A DNA stretch of 64,000 bases, from NCBI GenBank assembly GCA_002897115.2, contig BCIH01000018.1, forward strand, positions 1 through 64,000, in the 5' to 3' direction. Shown piece after piece: positions 11,658 through 23,698 of this stretch (its first letter is position 1; each line of letters opens with the position of its first letter). Position numbers and translations under genes: made by a program. The stretch comes from Prototheca cutis. Taxonomy: Eukaryota > Chlorophyta > Trebouxiophyceae > Chlorellales > Chlorellaceae. The notes under the pieces are model-generated. The model was not told the DNA's origin. It did no database searches and saw only the letters and a program-made list of their open reading frames with translations.

Positions 11658-12705
11658 ACACACATGTACACGCACACGCACATGCATTCTCGTTGCCCCC
11701 TTTGCAATCTTCGACAGGGCGCTGTTTGCGGACCGGCGGCTGCTGCCCCTGCTCGAACACGAGCCGCCGCTGGTGGCGCAGCTGGTCGCCGATGGCGTGC
11801 CGGCCGTGCTGCGCGCGGAAGCTGCCGGGCAGCTGCAGCCACGGTATCCCTACATGTACGCCTCTGCAGCCGACCTGAGCCTGGTGCGTGGCGGAAGGGA
11901 ACAGGGCGAGTCCACCAGGGGGGAGGGGAGGGGCTCTCCTACAGGGGATCTTTGCCGGAAATGGGCCCAGGAGATGTATGAATATCCTGCTGGGGTTTTC
12001 CGAGGAAGGCCATGATGACAAGGACGGAGATCCATCTTGCATCCGAAGACGGTCATGGTTTAACACACCTCCTCATCCCACGATATGCTGAAGGCTGATG
12101 TCGCGGCAGTGCTTGCAGGCTACAAGCAGCTGGCTCTGCAGTACGAGGCGCTGGCCCGGTCCGTCCAGGCACAGCTGGCGACTGACAGTGATGGTGTCAT
12201 CCCCCGAGAGGATGTGGAGGAGGAGTGGGGATTTGACCAGGCCCAGCTGCACGGCGATGTGATGGCAGAAGATGCGGCATTTACTGGAGTGCTCTCCAAG
12301 CAAGTGAAAGTGCCACCTGCAGGTGTGCTCTCTGGAGAGGCACACCCTAACCTTCTTGAGGGTGTCCTGGAGCCGGAAACCATGGGATCCGGTGCACCAC
12401 TGTCTGCTGAGACAGTGTGTGGCCCAGCCGTCGGATCACCTGTGGCAGGCACCAAGGCTGCAGAAACACCGGCTGAGCCTCCTCAGGCCCGGGAAACCGA
12501 CGCTCTTTGCTATCATCTGGAAGCAACCCATGGACCGCCGATGCAGTTTGATGGATCACCGAAAGCAGAGAAAAACGGCGGTCTAGCCCAGATTGATGTG
12601 GCGGACATCATCCGGCGAGCTGTGGAGGCAGAGGACAGTAAGGCAGTTGCAGGCGCAGCCGAGCCGTCGACACAATCAAACGCACCTTTAGACCTCTTGC
12701 TCTGA
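9575..12705 (+). CDS. VPS9A: VPS9-domain Rab5 guanine-nucleotide exchange factor (VPS9A-like)
   Basis: Activates Rab5-family GTPases in endosome traffic. Seven exons: 9575-9672, 9797-9860, 9974-10270, 10418-10657, 10817-11436, 11718-11883 and 12094-12705, about 698 aa. The start MDTDHGATPLSFGDFLDKMK matches the plant VPS9A N terminus. Helical-bundle segments include RVHPVWRGSS and GLEKYVLSKLW. The VPS9 core has YKAPRDKLVCLTNVKT, GADAFFPVLL and YIKRYRGASRL. A long Ala/Ser-rich spacer precedes a second conserved helix (DVAAVLAGYKQLALQYEAL). Intron 2 has a GC donor (9861-9862): no GT is possible because TAG follows in frame. Intron 5 carries a 61-base poly-C run. Confidence 0.93.
11595..11655. 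repeat. 61-base poly-C run in a VPS9A-like intron
   Basis: Pure C homopolymer followed by (CA)-rich sequence, between exons 5 and 6 of the VPS9A-like gene. It produces poly-Pro and poly-Gly phantom frames. Confidence 0.9.
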
Positions 12706-12722
12706 GATGCACCATTTTTACC

Positions 12723-12727
12723 TTACA
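12723..12727 (-). terminator. Candidate TGTAA poly(A) signal of PEBP gene A
   Basis: TGTAA on the minus strand, about 230 bases past the stop of PEBP-A, in the 250-base convergent gap shared with the VPS9A-like gene. Confidence 0.35.
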
Positions 12728-12954
12728 ACAGGTGCATGTCGGGCAACATTTGGACAGCAGTCTCTGTGAAACATTGGTTCGCGCTTGATCGCTTCCCCAG
12801 AGCGGTTCAGCTGTCTGGCTACCGGGTCCCAGACGCACCGCATGCCAGGCGTGTCGAAAACATGCACCGGTGTCACCACCCAACCAGATTGGATGTCAGG
12901 CAAGTGGCAGGTGGTATTTCCTGTAATCAAAAGGTAGCAACGGGCCTATCCCCA

Positions 12955-13785
12955 TCACTGAGAGGTCGGTGCCGCGCTGTTAAAGTATGTCACGGCCACT
13001 GGGTGGCCCAGACCGTAGGGACTCACGGACGGCCGGGTCTTGAACTTGCGACGGCCGCCGCCCGTGGGATCGACAAAGTCAATGGGGCCTGGCTGCTTGT
13101 ACAGCAGGAAGATGTAGCGGTGGACGCCACCAAGTGGCCCGGGGCCGCTGCAGGGAAGGGGGCCGCGGTGTGGAGCGTTGAGTGGTTGGGTGGGTGTCGA
13201 GACCTGCCGGCCGGGCCGTGTAGTGGACAGCTGGCCCTGCCCGACCTTCACGGACCAAGACCACCCCCCAGAACGCCGACCCTGGAATGCCGTGGATCCT
13301 CAATACTCGAATCCATTCAAATAACAAAAACTTACACGTAGGAGAGGAGCTCGTTCCCAGTGGTCACATCTCCCCCCCTGATGTTGGTCACAAGCCAGTG
13401 GACAATCTCGCCCATGAACGGGTTTGCAGGATCAGGGGCATCGGGATCGGTACAGATGAGCGTGTACCGCGCACCCTCATCCGCTCCTGAGATGGTTACT
13501 GCTGGAGTAGCGGCTGCCTGCGTGCCGGGGGCGAGTGTCAAAATGAAGTTTCACTCGACACATCCCAAACCATGTGGGTGCACAATACGAAACCCAGGCC
13601 AGGAATCCACCCCCGAAACACAAGGCACCCCGATCCCTTCGACTTGCTTCTTTTGGGGGGAGCAGCTTGCCGAATTCAACAGGACCGTCCCCAAAGGACA
13701 CGCTGATCTGAATGCCCGAGCCCTCCGCGACGTCATCAATGACATCGGGGATAATCCGGCAGGCTTCGACCTCGGCCTTTGACAT
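12955..13785 (-). CDS. PEBP / FT-like protein, copy A
   Basis: Phosphatidylethanolamine-binding (CETS) family, related to plant FT/TFL1/MFT; the role in algae is not established. Three exons: 13785-13648, 13517-13336 and 13147-12955, about 170 aa. Signature motifs are TLICTDPDAPDPANP with HWLVTNI (ligand pocket) and GVHRYIFLLYKQ. It is a tandem duplicate of the gene at 14489: exons 1 and 2 are the same length (138 and 182 bases) and intron phases agree. Intron 1 uses a GC donor (minus strand 13647-13646, GAA|GCAAGT) where copy B uses GT. The ATG at 13785 matches the start of copy B. Confidence 0.92.
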
Positions 13786-14488
13786 GGCGATCTCGCAGTG
13801 CAAACAACAGGGCGTACTGGTGTGCAGAGTTGTAGTATCGTACTACTGAGCATAATACTGTGCATATTTGCATTTGTACAGGGCGGTCCGGTTGTGGCCG
13901 TGGTCATGGTTACGTCACGGTGGAAGCTGCCCTGCTGCCTGACTGCTGCCTGACGTCATCTCCGGCACCCGCGAACCGCTCGTGTGGCCCCAGCAATTGA
14001 CCTGAACCTCCTGTTGGGTTTCAAATGCTTCTCCAGCATGTACAAACCGGCGCATCCCTGTCGTGTTGCCATTGGGATGCACGTCACTCTGTCCCCAGAT
14101 GGGCAGCGGAGTACTGCGCGAGCTGTGCATCACCGCTGCAATTCAAGCGGCCATGCCGTCCACGGTCTCCTGCCGGCAAGGATGTGACGAGCCAAAAGGC
14201 CCCGGGTGTTGCTTTGTGTCGGGGAATTTTGGCGGCAATTTGGAACCTTGCTTCGCCCACACCCTCCCATGACTACAAAAAGATGGTGTAGCTACAGGCA
14301 TTGTGCATCCGATGGATCGTCAATCGATACTGCACGTTTGTCACTGCATAATGGCCCAGCTCTTGTGGAAAGCAGGGCCCATTGAAAGGGTCGCAGAGCA
14401 ATCCAAGGCCGCTTTCATAAATATATCGACCACACCTTCCGGTTCAGCTGCCGGAGATGGGACCCAAAGGACCTCTCGGCAGTAATCA
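13786..14488. other. Spacer between tandem PEBP genes
   Basis: About 700 bases. No additional gene seen. It should hold the promoter of copy A and the 3' UTR of copy B. Confidence 0.5.
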
Positions 14489-15312
14489 TCACTTTTGGCT
14501 GGTGAAGTAGATGCAGGCCTCGGGCTCGCCGAGCTCGTACTCGTCAGCGACGTTGCGGACCTTGAACAGGATGCGCTTACCCTCCGTGGGGTCCACCAGG
14601 TCGACGTGGCCCACCTGCTTGTACAGCAGGAAGATGTAGCGGTGGATCCCGATCGGCGGCGCAGGGCCGCTGCATGCAGTGGGAGGGGCAGGGAGAATGT
14701 CAGTGCGAACTGTTTTTTCCTGTGCTTGTCGTGACGACGGTGTTCCTTGCCCATGGTCACCTCCGGACTGCTTCGTGCGCCCCATCACCAGCTGCCAAAA
14801 AAATGTGGGTCTCGCTGCACAGCAAAAAAGGACAAGCCAAATCCATCGAAAACACTACGCACGTGTAGGGCAGCACGGTGGTGCCGGTCTTCACATCGGC
14901 ATTCTTAATGTTGGTGACAATCCAATGGACGTACTCGCCCTTGGTGGGGTTGGCCGGATCGGGGGCATCGGGGTCGGTGCAGATCAGCGTGTACTGGGCG
15001 TGGGGGTCCGCGCCGGTAATGTGCACCGTTGGTGTGCTGCTCGACTGCACGCGGGCTTTGGGTTTGGGGCAGGCATCGTTGAGAGCATTAAATCTAGATG
15101 CGTCCGGGTGGGCAGGCGACAGCGCCACATGTTTCCGGCACTCCCGGGAGCCCGCTCATGCAACCCCAACTCACGTCCTTGGGCGTAATCAACTCTCCCA
15201 ATATGACTGGAATGGACCCAAAGGTCACGCTGATCTGCGCCTTGGAGTGCGGGTTCACGGAGTCGACCACGTCGGGGATGATCCTCCCCTTCTCCAGCTC
15301 CTTGGTCGACAT
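14489..15312 (-). CDS. PEBP / FT-like protein, copy B
   Basis: Second member of the tandem PEBP pair. Three exons: 15312-15175, 15044-14863 and 14669-14489, about 166 aa. It starts MSTKELEKGRIIPDVVDSV, carries YTLICTDPDAPDPANP and EYVHWIVTNIK, and has GIHRYIFLLYKQ followed by the Asp/Glu-containing C-terminal strand (YELGEPEACIYFTSQK). All introns have GT-AG ends. In plant FT/TFL1, residues near the pocket and the external loop decide function. The loop after HWIVTNI here is unlike either plant type, so floral-type activity should not be assumed. Confidence 0.93.
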
Positions 15313-15649
15313 GATGGCAATGCGCACGAAGGGGAGTATCGAATTGCTGTAATAAATGCACGATGATCGTCGCGAAGCATGCCCGAGTATTCGGTGTCAT
15401 GAACCTGGACTTGTCTGATGGTCACGACGCGCAGTCATCCCGAAGCTTGGTTGGGGGATGACATGACGGGACAGGGTGCGTGCCAACAATGATGGCACCC
15501 TCCACCAACGACGAGTATCCCTTGGCCCCTTGGATATTGCTTTTTTTCCATATTGCATCTATTTTGAAATCACGGCGTGAAACAAGAGGGCATGGTAGCA
15601 CCTGCATCGCTTCAGTGGGGGCCTCCTGGGGAAGCGCCCTCCACAGCAC
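15313..15649. other. Intergenic, no gene supported
   Basis: About 340 bases between PEBP-B and the stop of the large unknown gene. Nothing recognised. Confidence 0.5.
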
Positions 15650-18600
15650 TCATTGATCCAGTATATCCTTGCAAATCCGCACAGCTATGTTGTCCAGGTC
15701 CTGCGAGGGTTTTGTGTTGCATGTGAGTTCATGCAGCCGTGTGCTGCGGCAGGACTGATCGTCATTCTGGGATGGCCGGCGCACAGTCTCACGGCTGCAA
15801 TGCCAGCAGCGAGAGCCAACTCACCTGATCCTCGTCAGCGCTCCACATGCCATCCAACTCGTCTGCCACCAGCCGGAAACAGCGGTCCTCCGAGATGGCT
15901 ACGGCGTGCTCGGCCCTGATCCCTATGTTGACTGGGCCGCTCTGTCCTTCTGGGGTTCCGTGGGCATTGGCCGGCACGCCAAGGCCTCCTGCGCGAGCGA
16001 ATGCCACCCCACGGTCCCACAGTGCCCACTTCAGGCTGTTTAGGGCAAATTCCTGCAGCCAGACTGCATCAGGGGAGCCCTGTGGGATGGCGTGGATCGC
16101 CGCCTGTTTGACCCCGGCAGCAGACCGCAGCAGCTCCAGGACGAAATTTTGAAGCGTGCGCTCAGCAGACGGTGGCGGCGTCGGCCGCCGGGGTGGAGAC
16201 CGTGGGATCGATTCATCGGGCTGGATGCCAGCAGCGACAGGGCTACTACCCACGTCATGCTGCCCTCGGCTCAAGGCCGTTGAAAGAGCATTCGCCTGCA
16301 CGCCGGCCTCGCCAGCAAGCAAAAGCATGGCATGTGCGGCGTGCACCGTCGCACAAAGGCGTCGGGCCTGCGCCTGCACCCCCTGCGACCAATAGCTCTT
16401 CTGGTGTGCCGGGGACGACCAGCGCAGTCCCCCCAGTCCCGCCAGGAGCACCCGGTTCAGCGCGACTGCCGAGGGCGGCGGCGACCTGAGCGGCGGCAGC
16501 GCTGCCATTGCAATAGCAGCTCTGTCGACGTCATGCAGTGTGCCTCTCAGCGCACGCAGCGTGTGCAAAACCTCCGTTTTCTGCCCGGGTGGGATCTCGG
16601 CTTCAGGCGAACCGTGACCCGGCGGGCGCTGCTGCTCTTTTCCAGTCTGGCCGCCGGCCAGCAGCCAGCTGTCCAGCATGGCTGCCGCCGCTTCGGCCGG
16701 CAGGTTGATGCCCACGGCCAGCAAGGGTCCGTCAGTCTCTGACCCGGCAATCCTCCGGCATAAAAGGCTGCCTGCCATCGCGGCTTTGACCCCCGGCGCC
16801 ATCGTGGAGCTGTCCTCTTCATGCGCGCGGGCGGTGGCCTGCACAGCGGCGCGCAGATTGGTTTCCACCGCCTGCATCGCCGCCGCCGAACGGGCTTCAG
16901 CCGGCCGGGTCTCTTCACTGATAAGGACGGCCCGTGCAGCGCCCCAGGCCTCCCAGGCGTGCTCGACCCGTGCACTGCTGGCCTGCAGCCGTGCTACCTT
17001 TGCCGCGGCCGAGCTGGCAAAAGCTCGATGGTTGGTGGGGTTTGCAGTGCCTTCCTCCTCCACCACCGGGGTCGTCTCGGCGATAGCCTGCTGCTCAAAG
17101 GCCGCGTGCCAGTCGAGCACCAGCCGTGTGATTGCAGATCTGGATTGATCGAGTTGGCGGGTTTGGAACTGCCTTTTTTAATTGGCAATGGAACAAGGGG
17201 ACATCAAGACGATATCGGCCACGAGGAGCACATGCTTTCATGTGGAAACAAAAGTCCCTTAACATACTGCCGTTCAACCCACCCACCCCCTTTTCTGACC
17301 GACAAGAATCAAAGCCGCTCACCTGAGGGAGCCGCCGGGCTGGGCACATTGAGCCACGCATACCCAAACCGGCAAGACGGTGGGGAGGTGGGAGGGCACA
17401 GGGGGCAGCAGCGCCGCCAGCCGCATTTCCAGACCTTCCACTGCATTGCAAAATTCGGCAAAGGCAGCCGCGCTCCAACCCTCGGAAGTCGCCTTTGCTG
17501 CATTTTGGGTGGGGAGGGGGGTTGGCAGGTGGGGGAGGGAGGGGTGTCGATGGCACATGCACCTGACACCTTCTCAGGTGGCCCCCTGGACACATCAAAC
17601 ATGCAATGCCACAAAAACCCTGGGCTGTATTGAGCACGGATCCTTCCAACCCAGGCATGCAGACAGTCAGAACAGACAAACCTTCAGCATCACCGTATGC
17701 CGCCTCGATGCCGCGCAGTGCCACCGTCGCTGTTTCCAGTCCACCCAACAGTGCCGCCGCACGCTCTTCCAGACCCTCAAATTGCCGTCGGCAGGCACGC
17801 GCGTGGCCCAGTCGCCGGCAAAGGACGGCATGCTCAGCGATGTTGCTGCACGCAGCTTGTCTGCCTGTTTCCGAGACCACACTCCCCAGAGCAACCTCTA
17901 CGGCCGCTATCCAGGTCTCACAAACATGTCTCACGGCATCTGGCTCCGCACCAGAATCGGCTTCCAGCTCCAGGCGCCGAAGCGTTGCCAGCAGCGCACC
18001 GCCGCAGGCGTGTGCCACGGCTGCTGTCCGGACGGCATAGGCCTTGTCCTGCAGAGCAACGAGCACCTGCAAGGAAGCCTGTATGCCAGGGATACTACCT
18101 TGCTGCAGGACCGTGAGCGCCCCAGCCTCTTGGAGCTGCTGCACCGCCGAGCCCACGCAACTCATCAGAGTTGCGTGGCGACGGTGCCGTTTTGATTTCT
18201 GCACAGTAACGGAACATTGAGTAGACGCCAGTGACCAAGATTGCTAGAGTGTCGCCCAGTGTGTCAACGGAGGGAGGTCTCCCTCCCGGTGACTCCCTCG
18301 TACCTCGGACCATGATCAGCATTCATGAACCCCCCTGGAAACCCTTACCTCCAGTGCATCCATGCTGCGGCTCTGCAACCTGGCAAGGTAGCCAGAGTCA
18401 TGGTCGGCAAGGCCTGCCAGGAGCACCGCGCCATCCGGACCGGTCAAATGGGCGTGGCAGGCGGCGCAGGACGTGGAGGCTGTCGCCCAGAAGGCTCGCT
18501 CGGCGTTTACCGACCACCTTGGGCTCAAGTGCTCGGAGGCAGTCGGCTGACTGGGAGCGATGGGATTGCATGGCGAGTGGATGAGCAGTGTGCTCGCATG

Positions 18601-19197
18601 GGATAGATGCGCGGAGCAGTGCAACTTTCTTCAACTCTGCAATGGTCATCATTATGGGGTACTACATTCATGCAGTGCAGTCTCAATGCAATCATGATCC
18701 CCTCCTCCCACCAACCTTCTAGAAATCTACAACCACCTGAAAAGGACGAGGGAGTCGAGGGCTTCGATGCAGGCGTCCGCAGCGCACTCCAGTGCAAGGA
18801 CATCACTTCTGAGGAAACCGGGGACGACCCACAGCGGGGTGCGCCTGCGTCCACCTTCAAACTCCCGTGCAGCGAGCTGGCAGGCAATCGTCACCATCTG
18901 GACAGTCATGTCTCTCGTCCCGACGCCATGCGACTCCTGCTGGGTGGCCAGCAGTGCCGGGATGTAGATGCTAGACAAGAACCCGCAAAGGGCCGGTGCC
19001 GCATCCCATGACGCCTCCTCCATGTCGTGAGATACTAAATCAGGCGAGCCACGGCTGCCGCTGCTGGTTGCCGGGTGTGCGTGCTCCGAAGCCATCCTGT
19101 CCTGCCACGGCGGCGCCGCCGAGGGCTGAACGCCCTCTGCCAACCCCATCGCATCAAGCCAAGAGTCTCGGAGAGGTACGCTCGTCTCGTGTGTCAT
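15650..19197 (-). CDS. Large Ala-rich helical protein of unknown function
   Basis: Six exons: 19197-18737, 18550-18349, 18198-17682, 17497-17323, 17139-15825 and 15700-15650, about 906 aa. Every intron phase is consistent, which is the main support. The protein is Ala/Leu/Glu-rich and mostly helical, with no signal peptide or membrane span. Segments such as LEERAAALLGGLETATVALRG look like coiled coil. The C-terminal part is best ordered (AVAISEDRCFRLVADELDGM) and ends DLDNIAVRICKDILDQ. I do not recognise the family. The composition would suit a tethering or scaffold subunit, but that is a guess. The first exon and the acceptor of exon 2 (AG at 18551-18552) are the least certain parts. Confidence 0.6.
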
Positions 19198-19584
19198 TTC
19201 ATTGCAGAAATAACGCTCCCTGTTGCTTTGCCGCTTTTAATTGCTGTCGTCATGTCCTCGGATCAGAAAGCGCACCACCTGCTGGTCAACCGAGAGAGCG
19301 AACGGAAGGTCGCGGCCTTTGGTGATCACATCACATGAGCCACAGTACTTTTCTCGATAGCTCGGACCGGCGGCATGTAAACACGAAAGAATACCGTGCT
19401 TGAGGACAGCTTTGGAAGCCCGCCCAGGCCGCCCCATGAACATCCATCACGGGACTTTCGGTGTCGACGTGATGTGTTCTCGGACTCCGAGGGGCGCGAT
19501 CGATTGCGCAATCCAAAAGAGTACGGATCATCCCGACCAGGCAACAGATCATTTCCCCCTGTAAAATAGCTAAGACTGCTTGCA
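19198..19584. other. Divergent promoter region
   Basis: About 390 bases between the start codons of the unknown helical protein and the ankyrin/ACBP gene. No motif recognised. Confidence 0.5.
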
Positions 19585-20826
19585 ATGTCGAATGAATTTG
19601 AGGACAGCGATGACGAGTTTGAGGGTGCGGCGGAGAGCCTGACTGTGGTCATTGCGGCGGGCACCAGGGTGCCGGACCCGCAGCTGCTCGAACTGTATGG
19701 CCTGTACAAGCAGGGAAGGGTGGGCCCCTGCGCAGTGCCCAAGCCCTCCTTTCTCGATTTCAAGGGCGGTGCCAAATGGAAGGCGTGGAAAGCGCTGGGT
19801 GATCTGCCAAAGCCAGAGGCACGGAAGCGCTATGTTACGCTCGTGCATTCCGTGCTCGGGGGTGAGGGCCCTGGAGACGCAGAGCAAGCGGGGCCCACGT
19901 CCAGTCAGGCGGGCAGCCGCAGCGGCGGCGGTGCAGGGGCACCTGTGGTCAGCCTGCCCACCGATGCCATCGAGCTTCCAGACGGAGAAGAGGTGAGACG
20001 GAGCTGTGGGCTGTCCAGCAGTGGAGCAGCACATCGGGTGCAGGGCATTGGCTACATGCAGGGGTACCCACACAGTCCACACACCGACACAAATAACCAC
20101 GCAGGATGATGGAGGCCCGCTGCATGCTGCGGCTGCTGTCGGCCGAGCTGCTGAGCTGCTCGAGCTGCTCAAGGCAGACCCAGACGTCGTAGACGGCCGG
20201 GACAGCGAAGGCTGCACCGCCCTGCACCTGGCAGCAGATGCCGGCCACCTCGAAGTGGGTTACGGCGGGCATCGCGATGGAGATGGGAATAATGTGCTGT
20301 GCCATGGAGCCTGCACTGCCATTTGCTTGGCAGGACAGTGGTTGCCCGCAGCACTGACGCCAGGATTACAGCAGCCAGGCATACAAACCTCACACTCTGA
20401 ACCCCCCTCACACAAGCAGGCGGTCAGCCTGTTGATGCAGTATGGGGCAAGTGTCCAGGTGACGGATGTTGACGGCCTGACCCCACTGCACTATGCCGCC
20501 CTCGCAAACCGGAAACAGGTGCGGGACAGGCAGCCTGAGCGCGGGCATGCATGGATGAATGCTGTGACAATTGTTTCTGATAAAGCAAGCCGAGAGGCTT
20601 TTCACCGTGAAATGGATCAAACAAGTGCAAAAAACAGGTTTCCTGCCTTCCCTCGATGCCGAGCTTGCTTTACCATGAGAGCAACTCCCCAGACCAACGC
20701 AACATAAAACAGGTGTGGGACGCATTGATACGGCACGGCGCGGATGCAGGGATGCAAGACAGCCAGGGGCAGAGTGCTGCTGACGTGGCACCGCCAGGCT
20801 GGACTCAAGCCGAGCAGGAGGCATGA
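19585..20826 (+). CDS. Acyl-CoA-binding protein with ankyrin repeats
   Basis: Carries long-chain acyl-CoA; the ankyrin repeats are a protein-interaction module, as in plant ACBP1/2 and animal ACBD6. Four exons: 19585-19992, 20105-20254, 20420-20518 and 20713-20826, about 256 aa. The ACBP domain has [16 protein letters not shown] and [20 protein letters not shown], which includes the acyl-CoA-contacting Tyr and Lys. A Gly/Ser-rich linker leads to two or three ankyrin repeats ([42 protein letters not shown]). An acidic start ([11 protein letters not shown]) and no N-terminal membrane helix suggest a soluble, ACBD6-like form. Confidence 0.92.
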
Positions 20827-21322
20827 CGTGCTCGAACAGGAGCCTTGGGGTTGATATATTTCGGGTAACCAGGTCTCGCGTATGTTCATCCAATGGGCAT
20901 CTCGCATGTGCCACCGAACAACCTTGTGCCAGGGAATGCCAGGCCTGCTTTCCCTTCTCTGCGCACCTCACCCCTGGATTGTGCTGTGCATCCAATTTCA
21001 CCAAATGAAATAAGCAAAATACTGGATTGAGTGGTGGAACAGAGCAGTCCAGACATGCACTTTCCTGATGTGCAGTCCCAGAGGCGCGCTGGGAACAAAC
21101 AAGGCCACGCCTTGCAGCGTTCGACGACGCCCAGAGTTGCTTTGTGCCGTCCAGGACAAAGGCGCAGGGAAGGCCATCTGGAACAAAAAGGGGTTCATCT
21201 CAATACTACCAGATCTACACGATCAGCCTCTGCACCCGGCGCAAGCCCGCCTGGTCCCGGTCTTGGCGGTCGCCACACTTCCCTCAGCTCGTTCCTCAGT
21301 CTGGCCCACCCAAACGCTCACA
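20827..21322. other. Convergent intergenic region
   Basis: About 500 bases between the ACBP gene and the FolD stop codon. No gene recognised. Confidence 0.5.
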
Positions 21323-22324
21323 TCAACCCTCCAAAAGCCGTCGGCGGGCAGATAACACGACGTTTGCCATGGTGGCGGCGACGGTCATGGGCCCAATGCC
21401 GCCTGGCACGGGCGTGAGAGCCCCGGCAACACCCAAAACCGAATGGGTGTCGACGTCGCCAACAACGTGTCCGGCCTCGACGTTGATCCCGGCATCCACC
21501 ACCACCGCGCCCGGTTTGACCCAGGCACGGCTCACCAGGCGGGGAAAGCCGACGGCCACAACCAGCAGATCGGCTCCCTGCGTCACCGACCCCAGCCCCT
21601 CCACCTGCTCCCGCACCGCCGCAAACACTGCCGCCTCCTCGTTGGAGGCAGTGGGGATGGCCAGGGGTGGTGATGGTGGTGGCGGAGTCGACGGGCTACG
21701 AGTGCTGCTGGTGGTGTCAGGACTATGAGCCAGAGTTGCTGCACCACCAGCAGCACTCGATGCATCGTCCACTACTGTGCTCATCATGGCCTCCCCCTCC
21801 TGCCCTGCACCACCCCCACTACCCTCATGCCGGTAGACATCGTCGTCTGGGGGCAGGGGCAGGCCGTAGGGATCGGCGGCACGGGCGGCCTGGGAGGGCC
21901 CGTGCGGCACGCGGGGTCCCTCCCAGGCATGCGCAGCCGCGGCCCGAGCTGCGGCCAGCGCCCGTGACGAGGCGTCGGCAAACAGCGCTGCGTAGCTCGC
22001 GCGGTGCACGACCGTCACGGAATCGGCCCCGGCGTCTCGGAGCAGTGCGGCCAGCGGCGTGCCCACGATGTTGCTGTCACCGACGACCACCGCCGAAGCG
22101 TGCCGGAGCGGGACGCCCCCCCACCGCAGCAGCCGCATCGTTCCCAGAGCCGTTGCAGGCACAAACGTCACACGCCGTCCACGCATCAGCATCCTCCTGT
22201 TGAAAAATGGGAAGTTGGGAGGTGTTATTATTACTGACAGGCCATCATTATTGTTCTCACTATTATACTGTGGGTGCCCTCTGATCAGGTGGCAGTTCTT
22301 CACAGATCCACCCCTCCCCCGCCT

Positions 22325-22360
<36 letters not shown>

Positions 22361-22952
22361 CATATTCATTGGGTGGAAGCCGTCGATGTCTTTGGTGTGG
22401 TCAAACACTTCCATCACCTCCTCCTCCGAGATGGCCGCCGGCAGTGGCAGTTGTACCAGCACACCATCCACCGAGGCGTCGGCACACAACTCCCGCACCA
22501 CGTCCTTGACCCGTTCCTGTGTCACGTCCGCTGGCAGGTGCACCAGCTGCTCCGCAATGCCCACCTATGGTGGCTCATTGATTGGGGGTGGGCGGTCCGT
22601 GACGTGGGGTGGGGCGCATTGGGCATGAGACGTGTGTTTGAAGCCCGGAAAGCAGTGTCAAAGGGGAGGCTTTTTGCATGCAATGGCAGTCACAACCTCG
22701 ACTGCCCATGCGACCACACATGAATGAATGAATAAATGACAGACATCCCCACCGTACCCGGGCACAGGCTTCACGCTTGCGATGGACGTAGAGGTGGGAG
22801 TCAGGCCGATCGCCAACAAGCACGACAGCCAGACCCGGCGGCCGGCCGGCGATCCGGCGGATCTCTGCCACTTCCTGCCGCAGCTCGTCCTCCCACTCTG
22901 CCGCTGCGGCCCGGCCATCCAGCAACCGCGTCGTGGAGCCGGGAAAGGTTGC
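21323..22952 (-). CDS. FOLD: Methylene-THF dehydrogenase / methenyl-THF cyclohydrolase (FolD), 5' end uncertain
   Basis: Bifunctional folate enzyme that interconverts 5,10-methylene-THF and 10-formyl-THF. Exons found: 22952-22758, 22564-22359 and 22196-21323. Landmarks are LLDGRAAA, GLAVVLVGDRPDSHLYV (catalytic Tyr and Lys region), VDGVLVQLPLP, KDIDGFHPMNMG, VVGDSNIVGTPLAALL (NADP loop) and TPVPGGIGPMT. About 125 extra residues, low-complexity and Ser/Pro/Ala-rich, sit inside the NADP-binding domain (21578-21994). The first coding exon is not certain. An ATG at 23427 opens an Arg/Ser/Ala-rich frame that could be a transit peptide, which would make this an organellar isoform. A (CA)n run occupies intron 2. 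Confidence 0.88.
22326..22358. repeat. (CA)n microsatellite in a FolD intron
   Basis: About 16 CA units running directly into the donor site of FolD exon 2 on the minus strand. Confidence 0.9.
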
Positions 22953-23698
22953 CTGGTGCTGTTGGTGTTGTCGCTGCTGCTGATCCGAATCTGATATATA
23001 ATTGGGGGGGGGGGGGGGGGGGGGCACAGCATAGGCACTTGGACCGCAAGACAGGAGAGCCAGACAGGCGTGTGAACGCCAGCAGAGGCAAGACGTAAAT
23101 AAATGGTTTCCTCATGACAACACCTCCATGCATGCATGCGTAGATGCCGTCTGGAATCTGTCTGTGCCATGCAGATGTCCCAGCACGCAAGGGTCTTGCA
23201 GCCTCACCATCACAAGACTGGGCTGGTTCCAGGCAGGCCTCCTGGGCGCTGGCCGAAGACCATAAGCGGCTTGAGAGGGCTGCATGAGAAACATTGATAG
23301 TTGGTATGTGCGTGCAGAAGGAAATTGCCGCTTGTTTTGACAGCCATGCAGCTCCACATGCGGGCCCACCTTGCCGCACGGGAGGGAGCACCCCGAATGG
23401 GGACCGAACGCGCAAGACCCGCGCCATGCGGCCAGACCCTCCAACAATGAATACGTAAAATTGGTTCTAATATAAAACACAAACGCATTGTGGAGTTTCT
23501 GGGCATTGCATGCATGCACCTTCCAGGGATGCACACGCTTCCGTGCACCAGCCCGGCCTGCAATGTCGTGTCGTGAAGGATCACCACCTTCAAAAACCGC
23601 GTGTCGGGAACGATCAAACGTCAGACTCCTGCCTCCTCGAGCCGTTTTAGTTCATTCGACTCACGAGCACGACATTATCAAGTTCTTTACAGCCTGGG
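22953..23698. other. FolD upstream region, divergent from MSRB
   Basis: Holds a 21-base poly-G run (23004-23024) and a minus-strand frame from ATG 23427 (MARVLRVRSPFGVLPP...) that may be the FolD transit-peptide exon. No donor could be fixed. Confidence 0.4.

Noticed and set aside
11319..12066. Minus-strand frames with long poly-Gly
   Set aside because: Caused by the poly-C run in a VPS9A-like intron; they overlap well-supported plus-strand exons.
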